Of a stretch of DNA of 18,969 bases, positions 1-7,386 are shown piece by piece. A model generated the notes under the pieces. It saw nothing but the letters and a program-made list of their open reading frames with translations. It was not told where the DNA came from and made no database searches. A program made the position numbers and the translations under genes. Numbering within the stretch: the first letter of the stretch is position 1; each line of letters starts with the position of its first letter. Source of the stretch: an uncultured Eubacteriales bacterium. Lineage in GTDB: Bacteria > Bacillota > Clostridia > Oscillospirales > CAG-382. Location of the stretch: the NCBI GenBank assembly GCA_900546385.1, contig URCT01000041.1, positions 1-18,969 on the forward strand, given 5' to 3'.

Positions 1-1778
1 GCGTCAGAACTCCTATGAAGATTGACGAAATGGAACAGAAATTCCCGGAAGCTTTCGAACAGTTCAAGGAAGTTTGCAAAACGCTCGAAAACCACTACAG
101 AGATATGCAGGATATGGAATTTACCGTTGAAAACAAGAAGCTCTATATGCTTCAGACCAGAAACGGTAAGAGAACGGCTCAGGCTGCTCTTAAGATCGCC
201 TGCGACCTCGTTGACGAAGGTATGAGAACCGAAGAAGAAGCCGTTCTCATGATTGATCCGAGAAACCTCGATACGCTTCTTCACCCGCAGTTCGACGCAA
301 AGGCGCTCAAGGCTGCTACGCCGATCGGCAAGGGCCTCGGCGCTTCTCCCGGAGCTGCCTGCGGTAAGATCGTCTTCTCCGCTGAAGACGCTGAAGCATG
401 GAAAGCTCGCGGCGAAAAGGTCGTTCTCGTAAGACTTGAAACCTCTCCGGAAGATATCACCGGTATGAAGGCTTCGCAGGGTATCCTCACCGTCCGCGGC
501 GGTATGACTTCTCATGCAGCCGTTGTTGCACGCGGTATGGGTACGTGCTGCGTATCCGGCTGCGGCGACATCAAGATGGATGAAGAAAACAAGAAGTTCG
601 AACTCGGCGGAAAGACCTTCCACGAAGGCGACTTCATCTCCATCGACGGTTCCACCGGTAACATCTACGACGGTATTATCCCGACGGTTGATGCTTCCAT
701 CGCCGGCGAATTCGGCAGAATCATGGGCTGGGCGGACAAGTTCCGTGTACTCAAGGTCAGAACCAATGCCGATACGCCGAAGGATGCGAAGAAGGCTCGT
801 GAACTCGGTGCTGAAGGTATCGGTCTGTGCCGTACCGAGCATATGTTCTTCGATCCGGAAAGAATCGCTGCATTCCGTGAAATGATCTGCTCCGACACGC
901 TCGAAGCAAGAAAAGCTGCTCTCGACAAGATCATGCCGTATCAGCAGAGCGACTTCGAACAGCTCTATGAAGCTCTCGAAGGTACGCCTGTAACCATTCG
1001 TTTCCTTGACCCGCCGCTTCATGAATTTGTTCCGACTGAAGAAAAGGAAATCGAACAGCTCGCAAAAGACCTCGGCAAGTCCGTGGAAGATGTCAAGGCT
1101 ATTATCGCCGGTCTCCATGAGTCCAACCCGATGATGGGTCACAGAGGCTGCCGCCTTACCGTAACCTATCCGGAAATTGCAGAAATGCAGACCAAGGCTG
1201 TTATCCGCGCTGCTATCAACGTTCAGAAGAAGCATCCGGATTGGAAGATCGTTCCGGAAATCATGATTCCGCTCGTAGGCGACCTCAAGGAATTCAAGTT
1301 CGTTAAGAACGTCGTTGTTGCTATCGCTGACGAAGAGATCAAGAAAGCCGGCATCGACCTCAAGTACGAAGTCGGTACCATGATCGAAATTCCGAGAGCT
1401 GCTCTGACGGCAGACGAAATCGCTAAGGAAGCTGAATTCTTCTGCTTCGGCACCAATGACCTGACCCAGATGACCTTCGGCTTCAGCCGTGACGACGCCG
1501 GTAAGTTCCTTGATTCCTACTACGATACCAAGATCTACGAAAACGATCCCTTTGCTAAGCTCGACCAGAACGGTGTCGGCAAGCTCATGGATATGGCCAT
1601 TAAGCTCGGCCGCAGCGTAAGACCGGATATGCATATCGGTATCTGCGGCGAACATGGCGGCGACCCGTCTTCGGTTGAATTCTGCCACAAACTCGGCATG
1701 AGCTATGTTTCCTGCTCGCCGTTCCGTGTGCCGATCGCAAGACTTGCTGCTGCACAGGCTGCCATCAAGAGCAAATAA
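1..1778 (+). CDS. ppdK: Pyruvate, phosphate dikinase, C-terminal two thirds (5' end outside window)
   Basis: Cytosolic enzyme interconverting pyruvate + ATP + Pi with PEP + AMP + PPi, typical of anaerobic glycolysis in Clostridia. The reading frame is open to the window edge (codons from base 3 give VRTP, which matches the family just before the first ATG at 15), so this is a partial gene and ATG 15 is not the start. About 591 residues are present; the family is about 870-880, so roughly 285 N-terminal residues (ATP-grasp part) are missing. The phosphohistidine domain carries GGMTSHAAVVARGMG (counted from ATG 15, residues 162-176, catalytic His167). The PEP/pyruvate TIM barrel follows, with GLCRTEHMFF, the metal/substrate segments FGTNDLTQMTFGF and GICGEHGG, and the catalytic cysteine in YVSCSPFRVPIARLAAAQA near the C-terminus. 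The C-terminus is intact and followed by a terminator. Family assignment is very secure. Confidence 0.97.
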   Translation, partial: VRTPMKIDEMEQKFPEAFEQFKEVCKTLENHYRDMQDMEFTVENKKLYMLQTRNGKRTAQAALKIACDLVDEGMRTEEEAVLMIDPRNLDTLLHPQFDAKALKAATPIGKGLGASPGAACGKIVFSAEDAEAWKARGEKVVLVRLETSPEDITGMKASQGILTVRGGMTSHAAVVARGMGTCCVSGCGDIKMDEENKKFELGGKTFHEGDFISIDGSTGNIYDGIIPTVDASIAGEFGRIMGWADKFRVLKVRTNADTPKDAKKARELGAEGIGLCRTEHMFFDPERIAAFREMICSDTLEARKAALDKIMPYQQSDFEQLYEALEGTPVTIRFLDPPLHEFVPTEEKEIEQLAKDLGKSVEDVKAIIAGLHESNPMMGHRGCRLTVTYPEIAEMQTKAVIRAAINVQKKHPDWKIVPEIMIPLVGDLKEFKFVKNVVVAIADEEIKKAGIDLKYEVGTMIEIPRAALTADEIAKEAEFFCFGTNDLTQMTFGFSRDDAGKFLDSYYDTKIYENDPFAKLDQNGVGKLMDMAIKLGRSVRPDMHIGICGEHGGDPSSVEFCHKLGMSYVSCSPFRVPIARLAAAQAAIKSK

Positions 1779-1822
1779 AAACGTTGCTTCTGTTGCCTAA
1801 GGCAAGATAGCGAATAGAATCC

Positions 1823-1858
1823 AACGGCTGCATCATGTATTTGATGCAGCCGTTTTTT
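1823..1858 (+). terminator. Rho-independent terminator of ppdK
   Basis: A perfect 13-bp stem (1823-1835 pairs with 1842-1854) has a 6-nt loop TGTATT and runs into a T-tract (TTTTTT from 1853). It lies 45 nt after the ppdK stop codon, so it ends the dikinase transcript. Confidence 0.9.
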
Positions 1859-1984
1859 GTACCTAACAAAAAGTATGTAAAAGTTTTCAAAGGTTTTAAT
1901 TGGGTTTGTGCGAAGTTGTAGTTTTGGTGCGCTGCTTCGAGGTTCGCAAAACCTTGAAGCTTTCCCGTAAGGGAAACGGATTGT

Positions 1985-2160
1985 CACTTTTTGCGTCGTG
2001 CAAAAAGTAACATAAAAAGCACGCGGGACTCCGTCCTGCGACCTCGATTCAAAGCTCTGCCGAAGAAGATTTTAGCAAAGTTTTCCGGCGGTACGAGCCG
2101 AAAACCGTTTTTTCGCACAAAAACGGCGGCGCAAAGGCTTTGAATCGGTGCGAGGTTCCG
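1985..2160. repeat. Non-coding hairpin-rich element (possible dispersed repeat)
   Basis: The stretch 1859-2375 has no credible gene. Inside it, 1986-1994 and 2000-2008 form a perfect 9-bp hairpin (ACTTTTTGC/GCAAAAAGT). Next, 2024-2040 forms a 7-bp stem around CTCCG with one G-U pair. Then a long inverted repeat encloses about 80 nt: ACCTCG 2041-2046 pairs with 2151-2156, and GATTCAAAGC 2046-2055 pairs with 2137-2146. A further stem sits inside: GCCG 2097-2100 with 2127-2130, and CCGTTTTT 2105-2112 with 2119-2126. This nested layout suggests a structured RNA or a small dispersed repeat; I cannot tell which without comparing the genome. The rest, 2161-2375, shows nothing I can name. Confidence 0.45.
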
Positions 2161-2375
2161 GCGTTACAGCGTAAGGATTTTGAGCGGGCATCAAAATAAG
2201 AGCCTTATTCTTTGAGGACAGTAGGTTATGGCTGGGTGCGAATGGGAGATGGAGGGCGAAAAAGAGTTGCTTTGAAAGGTGATTAAGGAATGGCTTGTGC
2301 AAATAAAAAGCTTTTGCTTATAAAAAAGGATGGCGTTTTAGGACAGCAAGCAAAATTTTTTTCAAATGAAAGTTG

Positions 2376-2427
2376 AAAAAAACAAAGCCGATAACCAACT
2401 CCCGTTGTAGGGAAGGGGCTATCGGCT
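2376..2427 (-). terminator. Terminator of the leftward accessory block
   Basis: AGCCGATA (2386-2393) pairs with TATCGGCT (2420-2427), with an inner CCC/GGG pair. Read on the minus strand the hairpin is followed by TTTGTTTTTTT (2386-2376). It lies about 50 nt beyond the last minus-strand stop codon (2475). A shorter T-run on the other side (2433-2437) could make it weakly bidirectional. Confidence 0.75.
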
Positions 2428-2474
2428 CTGCGTTTTTGCGCACGGTTATTATGATACAATCGGTTTATGCCACC

Positions 2475-2618
2475 TTATTCCCAGCGGAAGAAGCGAACGG
2501 CAAGAACGGTGCAAAGTACGGCAACTCCGAGCATGACACAAAGCGGTAACAGAATGCCGCCCGTGCGGACACCTAAATAGGCTTTGGTCAGTCCTTGAAC
2601 AAAAATCGCTTCGCTCAT
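2475..2618 (-). pseudogene. Hybrid micro-ORF: ABC ATPase N-terminus fused to ABC-2 permease C-terminus
   Basis: A 47-codon ORF. Residues 1-14, MSEAIFVQGLTKAY, are the hallmark first strand of an ABC-transporter ATPase (xIxVxGLTKxYG). Residues 15-47 (LGVRTGGILL..., ending AVRFFRWE) look like the last transmembrane helix and short basic tail of an ABC-2 type permease. The Walker A, signature and Walker B motifs and the rest of the permease are absent. The simplest reading is one in-frame deletion that joined the start of the ATPase gene to the end of the downstream permease gene. The start ATG overlaps the stop of the AraC-type gene (ATGA at 2618-2615), and AGAGGG lies upstream, so the ORF is probably still translated, perhaps as a single-helix peptide. 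The family links rest on short motifs and are moderately sure. Confidence 0.6.
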
Positions 2619-3499
2619 TTTTCAACCCTCTTCACTGAACGCAGCTCGATATAGCCGCGTTCACCGCGAGGCTCAAGCTGGATGCGCGGGCTCTCATCGT
2701 CCCACTGGTAGCCAATGATGGACGGATCGTAACGGTCCATCGCTGTCTGCACGGTGCGGATGGCTTCGCAGTAATCCTCCTCCCGAAAGGGCTGACCCTG
2801 AAACATCAGGTGTTCTGCTTCCGGCAGATGAATGGTGTCGAAGCCCTCCGGGATTATCCCTCTATAATCGGTTTCAACTTCCACACCCTGCACATAGGTG
2901 GAAGTGTTCGGCTTTTTGTACGTTTCGGGCAGCCATAGGGAAACCGGCTTTCCGCAGAGTGATTTCATGCTCATGATGATGCCCCAAACATCGCAGCTTA
3001 CCTCCTCACAGTAAGGGAAATAGTCCTTTGCCTGCTTGCCGCGTTTGATGATACACAGGCGTTCCGGCTTACGGACGACCTGTATGAAAATCGGTTGAAT
3101 GTTAGACACGTCGATGGTCTCCTTTCGTAATTCACGGAATTTTGCACCGTAAGGAACGAAGAATGGGACGGGAACGGGATTTTTCATGTAGTCGCTCGGG
3201 TTCAGACCAAATTCTCGGTAAAACGCCCGCGTGAAGGTGTCCACATTGTTAAAACCGGCATTGTAGGCCGCGTCGATGACCTTGATTTCACCGCCTTTGA
3301 GCTGGTTTGCCGCCTGTGTGAGCCGGTATTTGCGGATATACTCGGTTGGTGTCAGACCGAGGCAGTCCCGAAACAGACGATACGAATACCACGGAGAAAA
3401 TAACGATGCCTGCGCAAGATCGGACAAGCGAATCTCCTCTGTTTTATTCTTTTCTATGTAATCCTGCATCCGTTGGACAGCCAAAACCTGTTCCGTCAT
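2615..3499 (-). CDS. AraC-family regulator with C-terminal GyrI-like effector domain
   Basis: Predicted cytosolic transcription factor of 294 residues. Residues 1-105 form the AraC double helix-turn-helix (LSDLAQASLFSPWYSYRLF, then VIDAAYNAGFNNVDTFTRAF and REFGLNPSDYMK). Residues about 120-294 match the GyrI-like/effector-binding fold that senses small molecules (ending RGYIELRSVKRV). I chose the start at 3499 because AAGGAG lies 9 nt upstream; the open frame extends 30 codons further but across the promoter. The gene overlaps by ATGA the hybrid ABC remnant. This fits an original layout of regulator plus ABC exporter in which the exporter has been deleted, so its target may be lost. The ligand is unknown. 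Confidence 0.85.
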   Translation of the reverse strand: MTEQVLAVQRMQDYIEKNKTEEIRLSDLAQASLFSPWYSYRLFRDCLGLTPTEYIRKYRLTQAANQLKGGEIKVIDAAYNAGFNNVDTFTRAFYREFGLNPSDYMKNPVPVPFFVPYGAKFRELRKETIDVSNIQPIFIQVVRKPERLCIIKRGKQAKDYFPYCEEVSCDVWGIIMSMKSLCGKPVSLWLPETYKKPNTSTYVQGVEVETDYRGIIPEGFDTIHLPEAEHLMFQGQPFREEDYCEAIRTVQTAMDRYDPSIIGYQWDDESPRIQLEPRGERGYIELRSVKRVEK

Positions 3500-3522
3500 C
3501 CTTCTCAACTCCTTACAGGAAC

Positions 3523-3532
3523 AGTATACCAT
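3523..3532 (-). promoter_or_regulatory. Extended -10 promoter of the AraC-type gene
   Basis: Read on the minus strand, ATGGTATACT gives an extended -10 (TG-N-TATACT) about 24 nt upstream of the chosen start codon. No good -35 is visible, as is common for extended -10 promoters. It would make this regulator independent of the upstream resistance genes. Confidence 0.45.
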
Positions 3533-3631
3533 GTTAGGAGACATATTTCTCGACTTTCCTTGCCTTTTAATTGCAAACGCATCCACCACGGCATAGGGGA
3601 TGACATTCGATTTTTAAGCTAAGACCACCCA

Positions 3632-3799
3632 TTAAAACTTTGACTTTTCATAATTGTACGGAATGCTTGTTCCGATAACAACATTCTCGATCTTCTCGGT
3701 AATCAGCCAGTTGTCCATATTGCCTTGATGGTCAAAAGCGAGGGGAGCAATTTCTTCTACGCTGGTTATTCGTTTACGGAATTTGTCAGTCCAGCGCAT
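3632..3799 (-). pseudogene. Orphan 55-codon ORF, probable C-terminal gene remnant
   Basis: Reading MRWTDKFRKR through VVIGTSIPYNYEKSKF and stop. The codon pattern and the composition after residue 10 look like a real protein end, but I do not recognise the family. The possible ATG at 3799 lies inside the last codons of the SAP/DUF6434 gene and has no ribosome site. Further upstream the same frame only shadows that gene. I therefore read it as the tail of a gene whose 5' part was lost by deletion, like the two other fusions in this block; a very small coupled gene is the alternative. Confidence 0.35.
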
Positions 3800-4358
3800 G
3801 AAGGTCGGACTGCTCGTACCGATGATGCCCCGGCAAGCTCTTTTTGTAATTCCAGCATACGATTGCGTCGTGCAGGCTCTTCCCGGGATTGCCTGCAAAG
3901 AAATCACGGATGTATGTGTTGTACTCAAATTGCCTGCCGATCTCCGTTTTGCGTTGCTTCTTTTCTTCTAAGATCCGATAATACGCCTGAATTGCATCAC
4001 CGTAAGTCTTTCCGGCGTTTGCCTTCAGCCATTTCTGAAACGGAACATTGAAAGAAAAACTTTTTCCGATTTTCTCATTGAAGAACGCACGGTGTTTTTC
4101 GGAGCAGACGATATTCGGCTCTATGACTGTGTCCTCGGTGAGCGTGGCGATGGTTACCGCCGTTTTTCTTTCGGCAGTTGGTTTCAGTACATTTCCTGTA
4201 TCCAGATAGTATGCAATTCGATCGGTGAGTTCTGCTTTGCTGCCCGATGTCGGCAGTCCGATTTCTTTGCAAAAGTCGGCAAGTTCCTGTTTCAGATAAT
4301 AGAAACTGCGGAAAGTAATTGCATCCAGTTTTTTATTCAGCTTCGGTCGTTCACTCAT
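3786..4358 (-). CDS. SAP-domain protein of the DUF6434 type
   Basis: 190 residues. The N-terminal 45 residues hold a SAP-like helix-extended loop-helix (LADFCKEIGLPTSGSKAELTDRI is the recognisable stretch), a putative nucleic-acid-binding module. The remainder matches the DUF6434 pattern (CSEKHRAFFNEKIGKSFSFN, then YNTYIRDFFAGN and CWNYKKSLPGHHRYEQSDL) and appears full length. The start at 4358 is preferred over ATG 4364 because it overlaps the catA-type stop codon as ATGA and has AGGAA 6 nt upstream. Family members are commonly found among small accessory genes in Firmicutes; the biochemical role is unknown. Co-translation with two drug acetyltransferases is suggestive only. Confidence 0.8.
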   Translation of the reverse strand: MSERPKLNKKLDAITFRSFYYLKQELADFCKEIGLPTSGSKAELTDRIAYYLDTGNVLKPTAERKTAVTIATLTEDTVIEPNIVCSEKHRAFFNEKIGKSFSFNVPFQKWLKANAGKTYGDAIQAYYRILEEKKQRKTEIGRQFEYNTYIRDFFAGNPGKSLHDAIVCWNYKKSLPGHHRYEQSDLHALD

Positions 4359-4987
4359 CTGCATTTCCTGATTTCAAAAATATTCTCCTGTAACCTTTGC
4401 AAAAACCGCCCTGCGTGCGCGCCGTCCATTTGGGTATGGTGGAATTGGAACGACAGCTTCAGCGTCGTCTTAAAAAGCCCCTTATGATATTTGCCCCAAA
4501 TAAGAAACGGATTGTTGAAAATGCCGCTGTTCATGCCGACAGCGCCGTCGATCTCGGTATCCACAATGGCGGAGGTGCCGATGACCATGCAGTCGGTCAG
4601 ATCATGGTTTTCGCAACTTTCCGCAACTGCGCGCGTCAATCGCAGGTAGTCGGCGTTGAACTGCGAAAGGCTGTCCGAAAACGGCACATCACAGGAGCTG
4701 ACCTTGCCGGTTTTGTTTTTCACGATCGTGTTTACCGCTATGCTGTCATATTGCAGCAGCTCGCGCCCAACAGGGAGTGTATAAAACTCCTTGATTTCGC
4801 TTGCCGCCTTGCCGATACAGAAACAGAGAAGCATATTGAACTTATAGTCACGCTTGTGGTTTCGTTTCATAAGCGGCGTGACATCGAGCGTTTTGAAAAA
4901 GGTCACCATCGGGTTCGGCGCACTCATCCAAAGCGTATACGCTTCAGCGCGTGTTGTTGTTTTCGGGTCGATAACGGTTGGCTTCAT
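4355..4987 (-). CDS. CatA-like O-acetyltransferase
   Basis: 210 residues, the usual size for chloramphenicol acetyltransferase-type (CatA) trimeric enzymes that move acetyl from acetyl-CoA to a hydroxyl. The catalytic motif HHTQMDG (residues 183-189, catalytic His184, structural Asp188) is present near the C-terminus, followed by HAGRFLQRLQ as in the family. The start at 4987 overlaps the stop of the preceding acetyltransferase (ATGA), with GGAG 6-7 nt upstream. Divergent CatA-like proteins are frequent in Clostridia and many are not proven to act on chloramphenicol, so I give no resistance gene name. It sits between a Vat/CatB-type enzyme and the SAP/DUF6434 gene in one tightly coupled cluster. 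Confidence 0.88.
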   Translation of the reverse strand: MKPTVIDPKTTTRAEAYTLWMSAPNPMVTFFKTLDVTPLMKRNHKRDYKFNMLLCFCIGKAASEIKEFYTLPVGRELLQYDSIAVNTIVKNKTGKVSSCDVPFSDSLSQFNADYLRLTRAVAESCENHDLTDCMVIGTSAIVDTEIDGAVGMNSGIFNNPFLIWGKYHKGLFKTTLKLSFQFHHTQMDGAHAGRFLQRLQENIFEIRKCR

Positions 4988-5613
4988 TGTACACACTCCA
5001 ATGCGGCGATGTCTCCCGACTGGATGAGCGGAATGCTGCGCTTGATTTTCTCTTCGTCCCAATCCCACCAGCGCAGTGCTTCCAACTTCTCAATCGTCGC
5101 ATCGTCAAACCGCTTGCGTATCGGTTTTGCCGGGACACCGCCCACAATGGTATACGGCGGCACGTTCCCAGTCACAACCGCACGCGTGCCGATGATGGCA
5201 CCGTCACCGATCGTCACGCCGGGCATAATAACGGCTTCATAGCCGATCCAAACGTCATTGCCGATCACAGTATCGCCCTTGTTGTCCCAGGCGTCGCAGA
5301 TATTTTTCGCATCCAAATCCCATTCGTCAAAGAAGATGGGGAAGGTGTAGGTCGCAAGTGATTTCAGCGCATGGTTTCCGCTGGTGAACAGGAATTTTGC
5401 GCCGCAGGCGATGGAACAGAATTTGCCGATGATCAAGCGGTCGCCGTTGATGGGATAGTGGTATAACACGTTGTTCTTTTCAAAATCGCAAGGGTCATGC
5501 ACAAAATCGTTGTAAATGGTGTAATCGCCAACCTCGATATTTGGGTCGGTGACCACATCCTTTAAGTAAACCGTCTGCGTGTCGTGCGGACGGGGATAAA
5601 CTCTGTTTTTCAT
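4984..5613 (-). CDS. Vat/CatB-type xenobiotic acetyltransferase (left-handed beta helix)
   Basis: 209 residues. Hexapeptide repeats typical of a left-handed parallel beta helix run from about 58 to 165 (LIIGKFCSIACGAKF; GDTVIGNDVWIGYEAVIMPG; VTIGDGAIIGTRAVV). The family landmarks YHYPINGDRLIIGKFCSI, the catalytic histidine in SGNHALKSLATYTF (His81), GGVPAKPIRKRF and the WWDW element all match streptogramin A acetyltransferases (Vat) and CatB-type chloramphenicol acetyltransferases. It would acetylate a drug hydroxyl using acetyl-CoA in the cytosol. A ribosome site AGGAG precedes the start and the ATG overlaps the TfoX-like stop (ATGA). Which substrate it uses cannot be told from sequence. Confidence 0.9.
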   Translation of the reverse strand: MKNRVYPRPHDTQTVYLKDVVTDPNIEVGDYTIYNDFVHDPCDFEKNNVLYHYPINGDRLIIGKFCSIACGAKFLFTSGNHALKSLATYTFPIFFDEWDLDAKNICDAWDNKGDTVIGNDVWIGYEAVIMPGVTIGDGAIIGTRAVVTGNVPPYTIVGGVPAKPIRKRFDDATIEKLEALRWWDWDEEKIKRSIPLIQSGDIAALECVQ

Positions 5614-5999
5614 TGCTTCTTTCTCCTTTCGGAACAGCGGATAAGCGGCGGTTTTCGCAAACTGTCCTCCGACCGCACGCCGTTTTTGTGTTTCGGCTTG
5701 GGAAACGGCAGTTCCTCGTACATCGCTTGAAGCAGCTTGGTAAGGAATTCTTTGTTATCAATCTCATCCAGTAAGAGCATTTCTTTTGTTCCGTCATACG
5801 GAGATTCAAAAACAGCGTTCGGCATATAGGCCAAAGCCGTTTTTGTGGGCTTTACAAGCAAGCGGTCGTCGTAGATTCCGCCAAAAATTTTGCCGCGGTA
5901 ATAGAGGATATATTCGCCCATCATCGGTTTGTACGTAATATCCTCTAAATCTGACAGCTGTTCTAAAATAAACGTAAGATACTCTTTATCGGAAGCCAT
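5610..5999 (-). CDS. TfoX N-terminal domain protein
   Basis: 129 residues. MASDKEYLTFILEQL, then MMGEYILYYRGKIFGG and DDRLLVKPTKTA are the classic TfoX N-terminal fold. The regulatory C-terminal half of enterobacterial TfoX/Sxy is absent, as in most Firmicute versions. These small proteins are widespread in accessory gene clusters and their function is not established; a link to competence should not be assumed. No good ribosome site precedes ATG 5999, and only 46 nt separate it from the GNAT remnant, so it may rely on read-through from upstream. Its stop overlaps the vat-type start. Confidence 0.85.
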   Translation of the reverse strand: MASDKEYLTFILEQLSDLEDITYKPMMGEYILYYRGKIFGGIYDDRLLVKPTKTALAYMPNAVFESPYDGTKEMLLLDEIDNKEFLTKLLQAMYEELPFPKPKHKNGVRSEDSLRKPPLIRCSERRKKQ

Positions 6000-6045
6000 A
6001 TGTTTTCACACTAAGGTTCGTTCTCAAATTTCACGGCATAACCGC

Positions 6046-6310
6046 TTAAAACAGCTGACCGGGAAGCGTTAATTTTTCTTTTTCCGGAAAGGTCGCTTCA
6101 AACCCTTCAAAGCCTTGCGGGTCTTTCTCACAGATAAAATAGCCTTCCGGGTCTTTATAAGTGCCGGTAATACCGTTCAGAAAGCCCGGCGTCAGCTCCT
6201 TGATAAGAAAATAGTCGGCCTCCGGGTCGTCGGCATAGCGCACGCCCTTGGTCTTAGCCGGTACAAAGCCGGATTTTCCGTAAAAATCAATGTTGCCGGT
6301 GATCGCTAGT
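6046..6310 (-). pseudogene. GNAT acetyltransferase, C-terminal fragment
   Basis: The frame upstream of the apparent GTG at 6243 stays open and continues the homology: LAITGNIDFYGKSGFVPA, then KGVRYADDPEADYFLIKEL and the ending KLTLPGQLF. This is the last third of a GNAT N-acetyltransferase (the acetyl-CoA-binding strand region and tail). The first 110 or so residues are missing. The frame begins inside the end of the truncated serine hydrolase gene, so the fragment was made by a deletion that fused the two genes out of frame. No start or ribosome site is apparent; it is probably not functional. Confidence 0.75.
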
Positions 6311-6872
6311 GCGCCTGCACCGTTCCGGCAGAAACGTTTTCGTGCTTCGCGATACCGAGAGGGCAGAACAGAGATTCATTGGCAAAGTCCACGGGCTTCA
6401 TCCCGACAGCTTTGAAAAGAATGCCGGAGAGAATGCGCAGACAAACCGTCCGGTAATCAAATTCGTCGGTAACGCCGCCTTTTCCGCCGAGAAAATTTAA
6501 GGATGCTTCCGTCCAGTTCTTGTCGGTGCATACCTTTGTCCATGGATCGCCATGCCCTTTGTAGGGCGCGCGCATGGTCAAAAGCTGCCGTATCGTCACG
6601 TCAAAGATCGTCTTTTCACCGCGCTTGACCGAATACTCCGGAAAGTAGGCAAGCACCTTATCGTCCACACTGCCGATTCTTTGCCGGTCGATCGCGATGC
6701 CAATTAGCAGTGCCATAACGCTTTTCGTGGCGGACGCGATGTGAACACAGTCTGTGCGCTGATAGCCATTCCACTCGGCAGAGTAGAGTTCGTTTCCGCT
6801 CTGAAGCACGCTGATCTGGCAGATATTCGGTTGATGTTCCTGTATGTATGAATGCAGTTCCTGAAGCTCCAT
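6306..6872 (-). pseudogene. Beta-lactamase-fold serine hydrolase, C-terminally truncated
   Basis: 188 residues of a class C beta-lactamase-like serine hydrolase (penicillin-binding/esterase superfamily; full length about 330-360). The SxxK nucleophile motif SATK is at residues 47-50, followed by the characteristic DVTIRQLLTMRAPY and the segment FCPLGIAKHENVSAGT. The reading frame stops at 6306 just after that, so the downstream active-site region (the KTG-like box) and about 150 residues are missing. GGGAGG lies 8 nt before the start at 6872, so the 5' part is intact. The junction with the GNAT fragment lies at about 6300-6325. I infer loss of function by internal deletion. Confidence 0.8.
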
Positions 6873-6975
6873 TTCTGCTGCCTCCCACAGTTTTGCGTTT
6901 TCTTTCAGCTAAAAGCCTGTTAACGTCATCGGTGTTATGCTGTATTCAGGGGAATAAGTACACTTTCTTTTCGCT

Positions 6976-7386
6976 TTAGAAAACAATCCGCGCGATCTCC
7001 ATCGTCACGATCTTTAACACCGCACCGCTCGACATCACATAGAACCAAACCTCGCGCATCTTTTGCGTTTTGGCAATCGGCGTGGCAATAGCGGCAATGA
7101 TAATCAACAGCGCACCAATACAGCCGACGATGGTGGGTATGCTGATAAGCGGGAACAGTCCCGGTGCATAACTTCCGTCAATGGTATGCTGAATCGTTTT
7201 ATCCAAACCGTCCCGCGCCGCCGCAAAACAGCAGACCACAAGGCCGAAAATCAGCAGAATTGCACTCCTTCGTCCCCAATGCTGAATGTTTGCACGACCG
7301 CAAATCGAATAGCTGATAAACCCGAGCAGCACAAGGATCATAAGCGTTGTTGCCGTGGTGACTCCGCTTCCAAAATAGAGTTTCAT
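6976..7386 (-). CDS. Small four-helix membrane protein
   Basis: 136 residues with four predicted transmembrane segments: about 8-30 (TATTLMILVLLGFISYSIC), 38-62 (SAILLIFGLVVCCFAAA), 74-105 (SIPTIVGCIGALLIIIAAIA) and 113-136 (FYVMSSGAVLKIVTMEIA). I do not recognise a named family. The start at 7386 overlaps the DUF6487 stop as ATGA and GGAGAGG lies upstream. It is the third gene of the tetR operon, so it is probably a target of that repressor, possibly a membrane stress or transport accessory factor; this role is inference from position only. Confidence 0.75.
   Translation of the reverse strand: MKLYFGSGVTTATTLMILVLLGFISYSICGRANIQHWGRRSAILLIFGLVVCCFAAARDGLDKTIQHTIDGSYAPGLFPLISIPTIVGCIGALLIIIAAIATPIAKTQKMREVWFYVMSSGAVLKIVTMEIARIVF

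Noticed and set aside
2072..2302. Minus-strand open frame in the gap after ppdK
   Set aside because: It runs through the nested inverted repeats, has a biased composition and no ribosome site; best seen as an accidental frame in a non-coding element.
4397..5242. Plus-strand open frame of 281 codons opposite the two acetyltransferase genes
   Set aside because: It is antisense to the CatA-type and Vat-type genes, has no family resemblance or ribosome site, and the minus-strand frames carry clear catalytic motifs.
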